Shown one piece after another: positions 7,756 through 17,594 of a stretch of DNA of 60,501 bases; within the stretch, counting starts at the first letter, position 1, and the number at the start of each line of letters is the position of its first letter. The stretch is from Lachnospiraceae bacterium (GTDB taxonomy: Bacteria; Bacillota; Clostridia; Lachnospirales; Lachnospiraceae). The position numbers and the translations under genes are program-made. The DNA lies in NCBI GenBank assembly GCA_022764465.1, contig JALERL010000108.1, positions 1 to 60,501 of the forward strand. The letters are read 5' to 3'. The notes beneath the pieces were generated by a model. The model was not told where the DNA came from, searched no databases, and saw only the letters and a list, made by a program, of their open reading frames with translations.

Positions 7756-8985
7756 ATGAAAAAAAAGATAGTAGCATTGCTTTTATGTGTCTGCATGGCA
7801 GCAACAGCAACTGCATGCGGCAACAATAAGAAGGGCGAGACAGAAAATGGTACAGAGGTTGCAGATGCAACAGAGACAACATCGTTCGCATCCATTGACT
7901 ATAATGCAGCGGATTATGTGAAGTTAGGTGATTATAAGGGACTTGATGTGACGATCGATGACGATTATCAGGTAGAGGATTCAGATGTTGCAGATTACAT
8001 CAATAACAATGTGATCGCCAACTATCCTTACTATACAGATTCAGATAAGCAGACAGTCGAGAATGGCGATTTTGTCAATATCGACTATACCGGAACAAAG
8101 GATGGCGAGGAATTCGATGGCGGTTCCGCAACCGGATATGTGCTTGAGATCGGTTCTAAGACCTTTATTGACGGCTTTGAAGACGGGCTGATCGGTATGA
8201 ATGTCGGCGATGAGAAGGATCTGAACCTGACATTCCCGGAGAATTATTCAACAACCGATCTTGCAGGACAGGATGTTGTATTCCATGTAAAAGTCAACAA
8301 GATCGTGAACCGTAACGATATGAGCTATGATACCTTAAGTGATGAGTATGTTTCATATCTGTCGGACAAGACCGGCATGAGCTATGACAATAAGGACAAG
8401 ATGGTTTCCGATATCAGGGATTACTTGCAGACCTCACAGGATTCCAGCAAGCAGTCCGCAATCCGCAGCGCAGCATTGCAAAAGCTTGCAGAGAACTGTA
8501 CGGTAGATGGTACGCCGGATGGACTGTTAGATGCGAAGGTAGCAGAGGTACTGAAGCAGTACGAATCCTATTATTGTCAGGATGGAACCAAGTTAGAGGA
8601 TTATGTGAAGAACAGCTTTAATATGGAATACTCCGACTTCTTAACTGAGATCGAAAAGGAAGTTAAGGATGACTTAGAGACACAGTTGATCTTAGAGACG
8701 ATCGCAGATAAGGAAGGCATCAAGTTAGATGATGATGGTTTTGCCGATTATGTGAAAAATATGATGAGCAACAATGGCTATGATTCAGAAGACAAGCTTT
8801 ATGAAAGCTATGCTTCCACCGCAGAGGATGGAAAAGCTTATTTACAGAAAGTATATGTCTGCAATCAGGCATTACAGATCGTGGTAGATAATGCAAAGGT
8901 TACGGTACAGGAGCCACAGAATACAGAGACAGAGGTGCCTGCGGAGACAGAGACACCGGCAGAAATTGAGGCTGCAACAGAGTAA
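7756..8985 (+). CDS. Lipoprotein trigger-factor-like peptidyl-prolyl isomerase
   Basis: 409 residues. The N-terminus is a lipoprotein signal ending ATATAC (Cys 21), then a Thr/Glu-rich linker. Residues ~95-185 are an FKBP-type PPIase domain (VNIDYTGTKDGEEFDGG, then FIDGFEDGLIGMNVGDEKDL). Residues ~190-380 are helical and match the trigger-factor C-terminal chaperone arms, and an acidic Thr/Glu-rich tail ends the protein. The ribosome-binding N-terminal domain of cytoplasmic trigger factor is missing. This predicts a foldase on the outer face of the membrane, comparable in role to PrsA. A possible extended -10 (TGCTATGTT) lies at 7658-7666. It is monocistronic or loosely linked to asnS. Confidence 0.9.
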   Translation: MKKKIVALLLCVCMAATATACGNNKKGETENGTEVADATETTSFASIDYNAADYVKLGDYKGLDVTIDDDYQVEDSDVADYINNNVIANYPYYTDSDKQTVENGDFVNIDYTGTKDGEEFDGGSATGYVLEIGSKTFIDGFEDGLIGMNVGDEKDLNLTFPENYSTTDLAGQDVVFHVKVNKIVNRNDMSYDTLSDEYVSYLSDKTGMSYDNKDKMVSDIRDYLQTSQDSSKQSAIRSAALQKLAENCTVDGTPDGLLDAKVAEVLKQYESYYCQDGTKLEDYVKNSFNMEYSDFLTEIEKEVKDDLETQLILETIADKEGIKLDDDGFADYVKNMMSNNGYDSEDKLYESYASTAEDGKAYLQKVYVCNQALQIVVDNAKVTVQEPQNTETEVPAETETPAEIEAATE

Positions 8986-9108
8986 CCGGTCATAGATGTA
9001 TATACTGCTGCAGGCACTGTGGGGATAGTGTCTGTAGTAAAAATAAGGAGATTCCGGCAAAGCCGGATACATGCAGATGCCGTAAGGCGAGGCATAGAAA
9101 GGATGAAA

Positions 9109-10500
9109 ATGGAACTTGTAAATATCAGGGAAATATTCCGCAACAAAGATGCTTATATTGGTAAGACAATTACAATCGGTGGCTGGGTAAGAAGCAACCG
9201 TGCTTCCAAGAATTTTGGATTTATTGTGGTAAATGATGGAACCTTCTTTGAACCACTGCAGGTCGTTTATGCAGATGCGTTAGAGAATTTTGCAGAGCTT
9301 AGTAAGATCAATGTCGGAGCCGCAGTTATCGTAACCGGTAAGTTAGAAGCAACCCCGCAGGCAAAACAGCCGTTTGAGATCCAGGCCGAGAAGGTAGAGA
9401 TCGAAGGTGCAAGTGCACCGGATTATCCGCTTCAGAAGAAACGTCACAGCTTTGAGTACTTAAGAACCATTTCACACTTAAGACCGAGAACGAACACCTT
9501 TGAGGCAGTATTCCGTGTGCGTTCCCTGATCGCTTATGCCATTCATAAGTTTTTCCAGGAGCGTGACTTCGTCTATGTACACACACCACTGATCACAGGA
9601 AGTGACTGTGAGGGCGCAGGCGAGATGTTCCAGGTAACAACCTTAGATCTTGCAAATCTGCCGAAAAACGAAGATGGAAGCGTGGATTATACACAGGACT
9701 TTTTCAATAAGCCGACTAATCTGACGGTAAGCGGTCAGTTAAATGGTGAGACTTACGCAATGGCATTTAAGAATATCTACACCTTTGGACCAACCTTCCG
9801 TGCAGAGAATTCGAACACTACGCGTCATGCAGCAGAGTTCTGGATGATCGAGCCGGAGATCGCCTTTGCAGACTTACAGGACGACATGATGCTTGCAGAG
9901 AGCATGTTAAAATATATTATCGCTTATGTATTGGAAAATGCACCGGAAGAGATGCAGTTCTTCAACAACTTCGTAGACAAGGGACTCTTAGACCGTCTGA
10001 ACAATGTACTGCATTCTGATTTTGCAAGAGTCACCTATACGGAAGCGATCGACATCTTAAAAGAGCATAACGACGAGTTTGATTATAAGGTATCCTGGGG
10101 CTGTGACTTACAGACCGAGCATGAGCGTTACTTAACTGAGCAGGTCTATAAGCGTCCGGTCTTTGTAACCGATTATCCGAAGGAGATCAAAGCCTTTTAT
10201 ATGAAGTTAAACGAAGACGGAAAGACCGTTGCAGCAGTTGACTGTCTGGTACCTGGAATCGGTGAGATCATCGGAGGAAGCCAGAGAGAGGATGACTACG
10301 ATAAGCTGTTAGAGAGAATCAAAGAGCTTGGACTTAGAGAAGAAGATTACAGCTTCTATCTCGATCTTCGTAAGTATGGTTCTGCAAGACATGCAGGCTT
10401 CGGACTTGGCTTCGAACGCTGCGTCATGTATCTGACCGGAATGGCAAACATCCGTGATGTCATCCCATTCCCAAGAACCGTCAATAACTGCGATTTATAG
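9109..10500 (+). CDS. asnS: Asparaginyl-tRNA synthetase
   Basis: 463-residue class IIb synthetase that charges tRNA-Asn. An OB-fold anticodon-binding domain (about residues 10-110, including [19 protein letters not shown]) precedes the catalytic core. Motif 2 is visible as [20 protein letters not shown] and motif 3 as [15 protein letters not shown] near the end. The asparagine-type reading rests on FRAENSNT and IVVNDGT. ATG 9109 is preferred over ATG 9103 because AGAAAGG sits 7 bases before it. The leader has no T-box. A perfect hairpin terminator follows. Confidence 0.96.
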   Translation: MELVNIREIFRNKDAYIGKTITIGGWVRSNRASKNFGFIVVNDGTFFEPLQVVYADALENFAELSKINVGAAVIVTGKLEATPQAKQPFEIQAEKVEIEGASAPDYPLQKKRHSFEYLRTISHLRPRTNTFEAVFRVRSLIAYAIHKFFQERDFVYVHTPLITGSDCEGAGEMFQVTTLDLANLPKNEDGSVDYTQDFFNKPTNLTVSGQLNGETYAMAFKNIYTFGPTFRAENSNTTRHAAEFWMIEPEIAFADLQDDMMLAESMLKYIIAYVLENAPEEMQFFNNFVDKGLLDRLNNVLHSDFARVTYTEAIDILKEHNDEFDYKVSWGCDLQTEHERYLTEQVYKRPVFVTDYPKEIKAFYMKLNEDGKTVAAVDCLVPGIGEIIGGSQREDDYDKLLERIKELGLREEDYSFYLDLRKYGSARHAGFGLGFERCVMYLTGMANIRDVIPFPRTVNNCDL

Positions 10501-10505
10501 AATGT

Positions 10506-10536
10506 AAAAAGTGTGTGCTTGGCACACACTTTTTTT
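10506..10536 (+). terminator. Rho-independent terminator of asnS
   Basis: AAAAAGTGTGTGC pairs with GCACACACTTTTTTT around a TTG loop directly after the stop codon. Confidence 0.93.
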
Positions 10537-10713
10537 GAGATAAGAATAATAAAGAAATTATGAAAGTATATTATATTCTGTACATAATTGATTGGATTTG
10601 CGACTTATGGAGAATCTTAGATTCGTAATTCGGAGCAAATTTAATAAATTATATGTGTAATATGTTATATTTTTGGTTAAGGTCAATTTGTATAACGGAC
10701 AAAGGAGATGAAC

Positions 10714-12606
10714 ATGAATTTATTAGCGGTTGAAAATATCACAAAGGTATATACAGAACGGAAACTGTTTGATGGGGCTTCCTTTTATCTTCAGGATGGG
10801 GAAAAGGTAGGGATCATTGGCATCAATGGAACCGGAAAGTCCACTCTGTTAAAGATCATAGCAGGGTTAGAAGAGCCGGATGACGGACAGGTGATCCGTG
10901 CCAATCATGTAGTGATCCGTTATCTTCCACAGATGCCGGAATTTGATCCGGATGCCACCGTTTTAGAGAGTGTGTTATCCTATGCACAGACCGGAAGCAC
11001 GCACAAGAAGGAGAGCCGGGAAGCGCATGAGATCTGGAATCTGGAGAGTACGGCAAAGTCGATGTTGACGAAGCTTGGAGTGACGGACTTTGAGGAAAAG
11101 ACCGGTCATCTTTCCGGTGGACAGCGTAAGCGGCTGGCGCTTGTTGCGGTACTTCTAACACCGTGTGATGTTCTGATCCTTGATGAGCCGACGAACCACT
11201 TGGATTCCGATATGGCAGAGTGGTTAGAAAATTATCTGAAAAGCTATAAGGGTGCAATGGTGATGGTAACGCATGACCGTTACTTCCTAGACAGTGTCTG
11301 CAACCGTATCGTAGAGATCGATAAGGGTAAGACCTACAGTTATGAGACAAACTATTCCGGTTATCTGACAGCGAAGCAGGAACGGGAAGATATTGCCTGG
11401 GCAGGAGAAAGAAAGCGTCAGTCGATCTTAAGAAAAGAGATCGAATGGATGAAACGCGGTGCGAGAGCTCGTTCTACCAAGCAGAAGGCGCATATCGAAC
11501 GCTATGAAAAATTGCACGATCAGAAAGCACCGGAAATCGATCAGAAGTTAGAGATGAGTTCGATTTCAACCAGGATGGGTAAGACAACGGTAGAGTTAGA
11601 TCACATCCATAAGGCATATGGGGACAAGGTACTTATTAACGACTTTTCCTATATCTTTTTAAAGAATGACCGTATCGGATTTATCGGAAAAAACGGCTGC
11701 GGAAAAACGACTCTGATGAAGATGATCGATCATAGGATCGAGCCGGATTCCGGTACTGTGACGATCGGACAGACGATCAGGATCGGATATTATACGCAGG
11801 AGATCGAGCAGGATGCCTCGGCAGGGATCGCCTATATGGATCCGAAGATGAAGGTGATTGACTATATCAAGAACACCGCAGAGTATGTACGGACAGAGGA
11901 TGGATTGGTTTCTGCATCTGCAATGTTAGAGAAGTTTTTATTCCCAACAAGTGAACAGTACAGCGCGATCGCAAAATTATCCGGTGGAGAAAAGCGGCGG
12001 CTGAATCTGCTTCGGGTCTTAATGGAAGCACCGAATGTCCTGATCTTAGATGAGCCGACGAATGATCTTGATATTACGACGCTTACGATCTTAGAGGACT
12101 ATCTTGATCATTACGACGGAATCGTGATCACAGTTTCCCATGACCGGTATTTCTTAGATCGTATTGTCCGCAGGATCTTTGCATTTGAAGAAGGCGGAGA
12201 ACTCAGGCAGTACGAAGGCGGCTATACCGATTATATGTTAAGACGCGAAGCAGAAGGAACTTCGCAAGAAGCCGGAAGCTTCAGCCGGAAAGAGAATACG
12301 AAGTCCGGATCATCCGATGCGCAGACATCCACTCCGGCAACCGATTCGCGTGCAACCTGGACACATGAGAAGAAATTAAAGTTCACCTATAAGGAACAGA
12401 AGGAATACGAAGTCATTGAGGATGAGATCGCACAGCTCGAAGAGAAAATGGATGAGATCGACCGCGAGATGGAACAGTATACGAGTGATTTTGTAAAGCT
12501 TGGCGAACTTACGAAGGAAAAGACAGAGGTCGAGAATCTCTTAGAAGAGAAGATGGACCGCTGGGCATACTTAGAGGAGCTTGCCGCGCGGATTGCAGCC
12601 CAGTAA
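10714..12606 (+). CDS. ABC-F family ATPase (Uup/YdiF-like)
   Basis: 630-residue soluble protein with two ABC ATPase domains and no membrane segments, the ABC-F layout of ribosome-associated translation factors. Domain 1 has Walker A GINGTGKST, signature LSGGQ and Walker B LILDEPTNHLD; domain 2 has Walker A GKNGCGKTT, signature LSGGE and Walker B LILDEPTNDLD. Between them is the charged interdomain linker (RKEIEWMKRGARARSTKQKA). A Ser/Thr-rich spacer and a C-terminal coiled coil (about residues 550-628) resemble Uup. ATG 10714 has AAAGGAG at 6 bases. The 177-base leader shows only short hairpins and no proven attenuator. An antibiotic-resistance role is not indicated. Confidence 0.93.
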   Translation: MNLLAVENITKVYTERKLFDGASFYLQDGEKVGIIGINGTGKSTLLKIIAGLEEPDDGQVIRANHVVIRYLPQMPEFDPDATVLESVLSYAQTGSTHKKESREAHEIWNLESTAKSMLTKLGVTDFEEKTGHLSGGQRKRLALVAVLLTPCDVLILDEPTNHLDSDMAEWLENYLKSYKGAMVMVTHDRYFLDSVCNRIVEIDKGKTYSYETNYSGYLTAKQEREDIAWAGERKRQSILRKEIEWMKRGARARSTKQKAHIERYEKLHDQKAPEIDQKLEMSSISTRMGKTTVELDHIHKAYGDKVLINDFSYIFLKNDRIGFIGKNGCGKTTLMKMIDHRIEPDSGTVTIGQTIRIGYYTQEIEQDASAGIAYMDPKMKVIDYIKNTAEYVRTEDGLVSASAMLEKFLFPTSEQYSAIAKLSGGEKRRLNLLRVLMEAPNVLILDEPTNDLDITTLTILEDYLDHYDGIVITVSHDRYFLDRIVRRIFAFEEGGELRQYEGGYTDYMLRREAEGTSQEAGSFSRKENTKSGSSDAQTSTPATDSRATWTHEKKLKFTYKEQKEYEVIEDEIAQLEEKMDEIDREMEQYTSDFVKLGELTKEKTEVENLLEEKMDRWAYLEELAARIAAQ

Positions 12607-12641
12607 TATCTAAAGAATTTATGAAATATTGCCGTATTTTA

Positions 12642-12670
12642 TTGAGATTCCCTTTGGGGTGAATTATAAT
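12642..12670 (+). promoter_or_regulatory. Sigma-A promoter of clpX
   Basis: TTGAGA, a 17-base spacer and a perfect TATAAT, 44 bases upstream of the clpX start codon. Confidence 0.8.
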
Positions 12671-12714
12671 TAAGATATATGCAAAAGGCAGTACAAGAAT
12701 GGAGAATTAAATAT

Positions 12715-14247
12715 ATGTCTGATAACGATAGAGAGTTTTATGAAGTTGAGAAAGAAGATAAAAGTGAAGATAAAGTAGAAAAAGAGGACAAGGCAGAAGT
12801 AGCGGAGACTGCTTCGGATGAGACAACGGATAAGCCGGAGGATGATTATGAGGATATTTGTTATATCTGTCACAGACCGGAGAGCGTTGCCGGTAAGATG
12901 ATCAAGATTCCGAACGACATCTGTATCTGTCAGGACTGTATGCAGCGTACCTTTGATACAATGAACAGTGTCGGAATGGGCGGCATGAACTTCAATGGCA
13001 TGAATATGGACGATCTGCTGAACTCCGGCAAGATGCCGAACATCAGCATGATCAATCTGTCCGATATTCCGGGCTTTATGCCACAGAACCAGAAGATCAA
13101 GAAGAAAAAGCCGAAGAAAGAAGCAAAGCCGGTGCTTGATATTAAGTCGATTCCTGCACCGCATAAGATCAAGGCAAGCTTAGATGAATATGTCGTAGGA
13201 CAGGATCACGCAAAGAAGGTCATGTCGGTTGCGGTATATAACCACTATAAGCGGATTGCCGAGGATGCAGCACAGGCAGCTTCGGATGGAAGCAACTTTG
13301 ACGGAATCGAGATCGAGAAGTCGAATATGTTGATGATCGGACCGACCGGCTGTGGAAAGACGTATCTGGTCAAGACTCTTGCAAAGCTTTTAGATGTACC
13401 GCTTGCGATCACGGATGCCACTTCCTTAACGGAGGCTGGTTATATCGGTGATGATATTGAGAGCGTAGTCAGCAAGCTGCTTGCAGCCGCAGATAACGAT
13501 GTAGAGCGTGCAGAGCATGGTATTATCTTTATCGATGAAATCGATAAGATTGCAAAAAAGCGGAATACGAACCAGCGTGATGTCAGCGGAGAATCCGTAC
13601 AGCAGGGAATGTTAAAGCTCTTAGAGGGTGCAGAGGTAGAAGTACCGGTAGGAGCCAGCAGCAAGAATGCCATGGTGCCGATGACCATGGTCAATACCAG
13701 AAATATTCTGTTTATCTGTGGAGGAGCGTTCCCGGATCTTGAGGACATCATCAAGGAGCGTCTGAATAAGGAAGCATCGATCGGGTTTAAGGCAGACTTA
13801 AAGGATAAGTATGACAAGGAAGAGAATCTGTTAGCACAGGTGACCGTCGAGGACATCCGTAAGTTTGGAATGATTCCGGAGTTTATCGGAAGACTGCCGA
13901 TCATATTTACCTTAGAGGCATTAACGGAGGATATGTTGGTGCGTATCTTACAGGAGCCGAAGAATGCGATCATCAAGCAGTACCAGAAGTTACTTGCCAT
14001 GGATGAGGTGAAGCTGGAATTTGAGGAAGGCGCACTTCATGCAATCGCGAAAAAGGCAAAGGAAAAGAAGGTAGGAGCGAGAGCCCTGCGTGCGATCATT
14101 GAAGAGTTCATGTTAGATATCATGTATGAGATCCCGAAGGATGATAATATCGGAATGGTGACGATTACCGAGGATTATATCGAGAAAAAGGGTGGCCCGG
14201 TGATTACCATGCGTGGCTGCATGGAACTCGAAGATCATAACGGATAG
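12715..14247 (+). CDS. clpX: ClpX-type AAA+ unfoldase with extended N-terminus
   Basis: 510 residues, clearly longer than the usual ~420 for ClpX. The zinc-binding domain uses CYIC and CICQDC near residues 45-80, but is preceded by a ~40-residue Glu/Lys/Asp-rich extension and followed by a Met/Asn/Gly-rich insert (about residues 80-115). The AAA+ core has Walker A GPTGCGKT, the pore loop GYIG, Walker B IIFIDEIDKIAKK and the sensor and C-terminal D2-small domain. An IGF tripeptide (EASIGFKADLK) marks the ClpP-docking loop, so it probably feeds ClpP. No clpP or tig lies beside it as in the common operon. ATG 12715 has GGAGAA upstream. Confidence 0.92.
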   Translation: MSDNDREFYEVEKEDKSEDKVEKEDKAEVAETASDETTDKPEDDYEDICYICHRPESVAGKMIKIPNDICICQDCMQRTFDTMNSVGMGGMNFNGMNMDDLLNSGKMPNISMINLSDIPGFMPQNQKIKKKKPKKEAKPVLDIKSIPAPHKIKASLDEYVVGQDHAKKVMSVAVYNHYKRIAEDAAQAASDGSNFDGIEIEKSNMLMIGPTGCGKTYLVKTLAKLLDVPLAITDATSLTEAGYIGDDIESVVSKLLAAADNDVERAEHGIIFIDEIDKIAKKRNTNQRDVSGESVQQGMLKLLEGAEVEVPVGASSKNAMVPMTMVNTRNILFICGGAFPDLEDIIKERLNKEASIGFKADLKDKYDKEENLLAQVTVEDIRKFGMIPEFIGRLPIIFTLEALTEDMLVRILQEPKNAIIKQYQKLLAMDEVKLEFEEGALHAIAKKAKEKKVGARALRAIIEEFMLDIMYEIPKDDNIGMVTITEDYIEKKGGPVITMRGCMELEDHNG

Positions 14248-14293
14248 TCAGCAAAATAGAATCGTGGCATAAGATAACAGAAAAGGATTTTTT

Positions 14294-15985
14294 ATGTCAT
14301 GTGAAGATCAGATCTATTCCAATGATTACTACGATCTGATTATTGACAGGGAAAGCAGTGGAAGACCGGATATCTCAGGCTTTTGTATACAGCCCATTGA
14401 TACCCGGTTTTATGCACTTTATATTCCAAGAGAAGGATCGCCGGAGTTAAATATCTCCAATTATACCTTCTCTGCGATTCCAAAGTGCTATACCCTGTCT
14501 GATCAGAGTGCATTAGAAGCAAGCGGGATACTGAAGGTGCAAAACCAGCCGACCCTTGCTTTAAAGGGAAATGGTGTTCTGCTTGGATTTATTGATACCG
14601 GGATTGCCTATACGAACCCGGTATTTCGAAACAGCGATGGAAGCAGCCGGATTGCCGGGATCTGGGATCAGACGATCCGGGGAAATCCGCCGGAGGGCTT
14701 TTTGTATGGCAGCGAGTATCTGCAGGATGTGATCAATGAGGCATTGCTTGCAGAAGATCCTTATACGGTCGTACCCTCGCGGGATGAAAATGGACACGGT
14801 ACCTATGTTGCGGGTGTTGCAGCAGGTGGAAGGGATGCGGCGAATGACTTTAGCGGGGCGGCTCCGGAGGCAGATATTGCAGTCGTGAAGTTGAAGCAGG
14901 CAAAGCAGTATCTGAGGGAGTTTTATTTTATTCCGGATCAGGCAGTGGCATTTGAGGAAACCGATATTATGGCAGCGGTCTATTATCTGTGGCGGCTTGC
15001 AAGTAAGCGGAACCAGCCGCTTGTCATCTGCCTTGCACTTGGAAGTAATATGGGAAGCCATGATGGAACGAACCCGCTTGCGTATTATCTGGGAGATGTA
15101 GCCATCCGGCAGATGTGTGCAGTGATCACTGCGGCCGGAAATGAGGCGAATGCCAGACACCATTATCTCGGAAGCCTGAGTGAAGAGATGGAATATGATC
15201 AGGTAGAGATCAGTGTGGGAGCAGGTGTGACCGGTTTTACCGCACAGTTATGGGCAGGCGCACCGGAGTTATATTCCGTAACCGTGATGTCGCCGACAGG
15301 AGAGATCGTACCGATGGTATATCCGCGTACCGGAGAACGGAAGGTCTATCAGTTCATTTTCGAGGAGACGGTCGTTTCGATCGATTACCGGGTCGTCGGG
15401 ATCAGTTCCGGTGACCAGCTGATCTATATCCGCTTTGAAAAGCCGACGCGCGGGATCTGGAGCATACAGGTTTATGGGAATAATTACCTCACAGACAGCT
15501 ATCATATCTGGCTTCCGAATAGCAGCTTCTTAAGCGGAGAAGTGGTGTTTCTAAGGTCGAATCCGTATTATACGGTAAATGTGCCGGGAGATGCACGGGC
15601 GGTTATAACGGTCGGTGGATACAATACAAAGGATAACAGCCTTTATATCGATTCCGGGAGAGGCTACACGGTCAATCAGTATATCAAGCCGGACTTTGTG
15701 GCACCGGCAGTGGAAGTCTATGGGCCGGCAACGCGTGCAGGGATCTATGAGAACCGTACCGGAACGAGTGCGGCAGCAGCCGTGACAGCGGGAGCAGCTG
15801 GACTGTTTATGGAATGGGTGGTACTGCGGCGCGGTGCAGCGAATATCAATACCGTACAGATCAAGAATTTTTTTATCCGCGGTGCGATAAGAGATAACGG
15901 CAGGACTTATCCGAACCGGGAATGGGGCTATGGACGGCTGAACCTTTATGATACCTTTGATGCATTGCGGGAGTATAACCGTTAG
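14294..15985 (+). CDS. Subtilisin-like serine protease (S8, Csp-like)
   Basis: 563 residues of the S8 family. The catalytic triad is visible: Asp in LLGFIDTGIAY (near residue 98), His in ENGHGTYVAGVAAG (near 165) and Ser in RTGTSAAAAVTAG (near 496); the oxyanion Asn is in ITAAGNEAN. There is no signal peptide. Large insertions within the catalytic fold, and the absence of secretion signals, fit the CspA/B/C group of Clostridia, which act in spore germination by activating the cortex lytic enzyme SleC. No sleC is present here. It shares a direction and short gap with clpX and lspA and may be cotranscribed. All three catalytic residues are present, so it should be active. Confidence 0.88.
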   Translation: MSCEDQIYSNDYYDLIIDRESSGRPDISGFCIQPIDTRFYALYIPREGSPELNISNYTFSAIPKCYTLSDQSALEASGILKVQNQPTLALKGNGVLLGFIDTGIAYTNPVFRNSDGSSRIAGIWDQTIRGNPPEGFLYGSEYLQDVINEALLAEDPYTVVPSRDENGHGTYVAGVAAGGRDAANDFSGAAPEADIAVVKLKQAKQYLREFYFIPDQAVAFEETDIMAAVYYLWRLASKRNQPLVICLALGSNMGSHDGTNPLAYYLGDVAIRQMCAVITAAGNEANARHHYLGSLSEEMEYDQVEISVGAGVTGFTAQLWAGAPELYSVTVMSPTGEIVPMVYPRTGERKVYQFIFEETVVSIDYRVVGISSGDQLIYIRFEKPTRGIWSIQVYGNNYLTDSYHIWLPNSSFLSGEVVFLRSNPYYTVNVPGDARAVITVGGYNTKDNSLYIDSGRGYTVNQYIKPDFVAPAVEVYGPATRAGIYENRTGTSAAAAVTAGAAGLFMEWVVLRRGAANINTVQIKNFFIRGAIRDNGRTYPNREWGYGRLNLYDTFDALREYNR

Positions 15986-16048
15986 GTGTACCGGCATTGC
16001 GTCTGGGATCAGAAGGATACAGGATAAGAGAAAGACAGGGGTATTTCT

Positions 16049-16501
16049 ATGATTTATATTGTAATTACGGCAGGAATTTTTTTCTTAGACTTTTTTATCA
16101 AGCAAAAGATCGATCGAACCAGAAAGTTAGATGAAGAAGAAGCCATCTGTCATAATCACATTATTCTGACAAAATATTATAACAAGGGTGCGGTTTTAAA
16201 TCTGCTTGCAAAGCATCCGAAACAGATGACGGCACTCCACAGTTTTATCCTTGGTGCGATCACAGCCATCTATGGATGGGCACTGCGCCATAAGGAGCAT
16301 ACGGGGGTAAGACTTGGGCTTGCAATGATCACCGGAGGAGGTCTTAGTAATCTGTATGACCGGCTGACGAAGCATCATGTGGTCGATTACTTCCGGATCA
16401 ATACGCGTTTTTTGCGGATAAAGAATATTATTTTTAATATCTCGGATCTGTTTGTATTTTTAGGAAGTTTGTTTTTGATGGTCTTTGGAAGACGCAGATA
16501 G
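16049..16501 (+). CDS. lspA: Lipoprotein signal peptidase II family protein
   Basis: 150-residue membrane protein with four hydrophobic segments. The aspartyl protease motifs are present: NKGA near residue 48, GGGLSNLYDRLTKHHVVDYF (first catalytic Asp) and IIFNISDLFVF (second catalytic Asp). These define the enzyme that removes signal peptides from prolipoproteins. The sequence is somewhat divergent, with NISD in place of NxAD, so it may be a paralogue beside a canonical LspA elsewhere. At least five lipoproteins in this window would be substrates of such an enzyme. A terminator follows 13 bases after the stop. Confidence 0.85.
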   Translation: MIYIVITAGIFFLDFFIKQKIDRTRKLDEEEAICHNHIILTKYYNKGAVLNLLAKHPKQMTALHSFILGAITAIYGWALRHKEHTGVRLGLAMITGGGLSNLYDRLTKHHVVDYFRINTRFLRIKNIIFNISDLFVFLGSLFLMVFGRRR

Positions 16502-16514
16502 ATGGGATATACAG

Positions 16515-16547
16515 AAAAAAAGTGCCTGTGAGAACAGACACTTTTTT
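16515..16547 (+). terminator. Terminator after lspA
   Basis: GTGCCTGT pairs with ACAGACAC (one mismatch) around GAGA, flanked by A- and T-runs, so it may work in both directions. The next 125 bases up to the cold-shock gene are AT-rich and show nothing else. Confidence 0.82.
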
Positions 16548-16674
16548 GTAATAGAGAATTCTATTACCTTTAATCACATTCAATTCGTATATCTTAATCA
16601 TAATAAAAAACCGAAATTCTATATTAACGAGAAAGGTACATTGAAAATAAAATGATTAAATCGGCAAGCGGAAA

Positions 16675-16875
16675 CTATTTTACAACAGTTACGTTTGTTG
16701 CCTGAGGACCCTTAGCACCATCGACTACGTCGAATTCTACGGAAGCGCCTTCTTCAAGAGTCTTGAAGCCTTCCATTGCAAGTCCTGTGTAGTGTACGAA
16801 TACGTCATTACCCTCTGCATCAGAGATGAAACCGTATCCTTTCTGGTTGTTGAACCATTTTACTGTACCGTTCAT
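16675..16875 (-). CDS. Cold-shock protein (CspA family)
   Basis: 66-residue single cold-shock domain, an RNA/ssDNA-binding OB fold that acts as an RNA chaperone. The RNP motifs KGYGFI and VFVHYTG are intact, and the start [13 protein letters not shown] is typical. The ATG at 16875 is preceded by GGAGGT; an upstream in-frame reading has no ribosome site. The leader is about 40 nt from the predicted promoter, shorter than the classical cspA leader. Confidence 0.96.
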   Translation of the reverse strand: MNGTVKWFNNQKGYGFISDAEGNDVFVHYTGLAMEGFKTLEEGASVEFDVVDGAKGPQATNVTVVK

Positions 16876-16922
16876 TCTAGTACCTCCAAAAATAATAATA
16901 TGCTGCACTGCAACATAGGTTT

Positions 16923-16951
16923 AGCATAGCATACCCATATGCAAAAGTAAA
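16923..16951 (-). promoter_or_regulatory. Promoter of the cold-shock gene, extended -10
   Basis: On the minus strand: TTTACT, 17 bases, then TATGCT preceded by TGC, giving an extended -10 element. It lies in the gap after the DUF5721 gene, so csp can be transcribed on its own. Confidence 0.55.
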
Positions 16952-16969
16952 GAAAAATTACGGCTCATC

Positions 16970-17473
16970 CTACGGTATATCGTAGGAAATATCATGGGAA
17001 GAGAGAAACTTACCGACCAGAGAATCCCAGCTCTCTTCAAAGGAATGATCGAGTGAAAATGTGCGGTAGGAAACACCCGTCGTACAGGTCAGGGTACAGT
17101 CCGAAAAACGGATATTGATGAAAACGCCATTTAGATCATTTTCGGTAAAGCTGCTGTTTGTACTCTGTAAGGTCCGGCGCAGGTTATCCGGTGAGAGCAT
17201 GAAGATAAAGCGGAAGGAGACCGGCGTCTTTTTCCCTTTGATCAGATCGTAGCAGTTCGTACGCAGCATGGAAAATGGAATACAGCTTAAGGAATCTAGT
17301 CCTTCGGCGATCCGTTCTTCCTCGGTATAGAAGTCCTTTGTCAGATGACCGTCGATCGTATAGGTGACCTTACCCTGTATTACGGCTTCGGACAGCAGGA
17401 AATGATCAAACAGATCACTGCAAAGCAGTTTATTCATAAAATCCTTAACATTCGTTATTTCAAAAACTTTCAT
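16970..17473 (-). CDS. DUF5721 family protein
   Basis: 167-residue cytoplasmic protein resembling the DUF5721 family of Lachnospiraceae, function unknown. Family-like features are the N-terminal FMNKLLCSDLFDHFLLSEA, the TIDGHLTKDFYTEEE block near residue 45 and a mid-protein strand-rich core (VSFRFIFMLSPDNL). The stop codon is inside a small hairpin (TCCTACG with CGTAGGA). The cold-shock gene follows on the same strand after 94 bases. No catalytic residues can be pointed to. Confidence 0.82.
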   Translation of the reverse strand: MKVFEITNVKDFMNKLLCSDLFDHFLLSEAVIQGKVTYTIDGHLTKDFYTEEERIAEGLDSLSCIPFSMLRTNCYDLIKGKKTPVSFRFIFMLSPDNLRRTLQSTNSSFTENDLNGVFINIRFSDCTLTCTTGVSYRTFSLDHSFEESWDSLVGKFLSSHDISYDIP

Positions 17474-17594
17474 AAATACCTCAAAATGTGATGATTTATT
17501 TGAAGTGGACGATAACAGTTTATCATAATTTCCATAGAAAAAAAAGAAAAACTATAGTAAGATAGGGGTAGTGAAAAGCGTGGAGGAAATACAC

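Noticed and set aside
8986-9108. T-box leader before asnS
   Set aside because: No T-box sequence, no specifier loop and only ~120 bases; small hairpins alone are not enough.
10537-10713. Attenuation leader of the ABC-F gene
   Set aside because: Short inverted pairs exist (GAATC/GATTC, ATTTGC/GCAAAT) but no leader peptide or terminator/antiterminator pair is visible.
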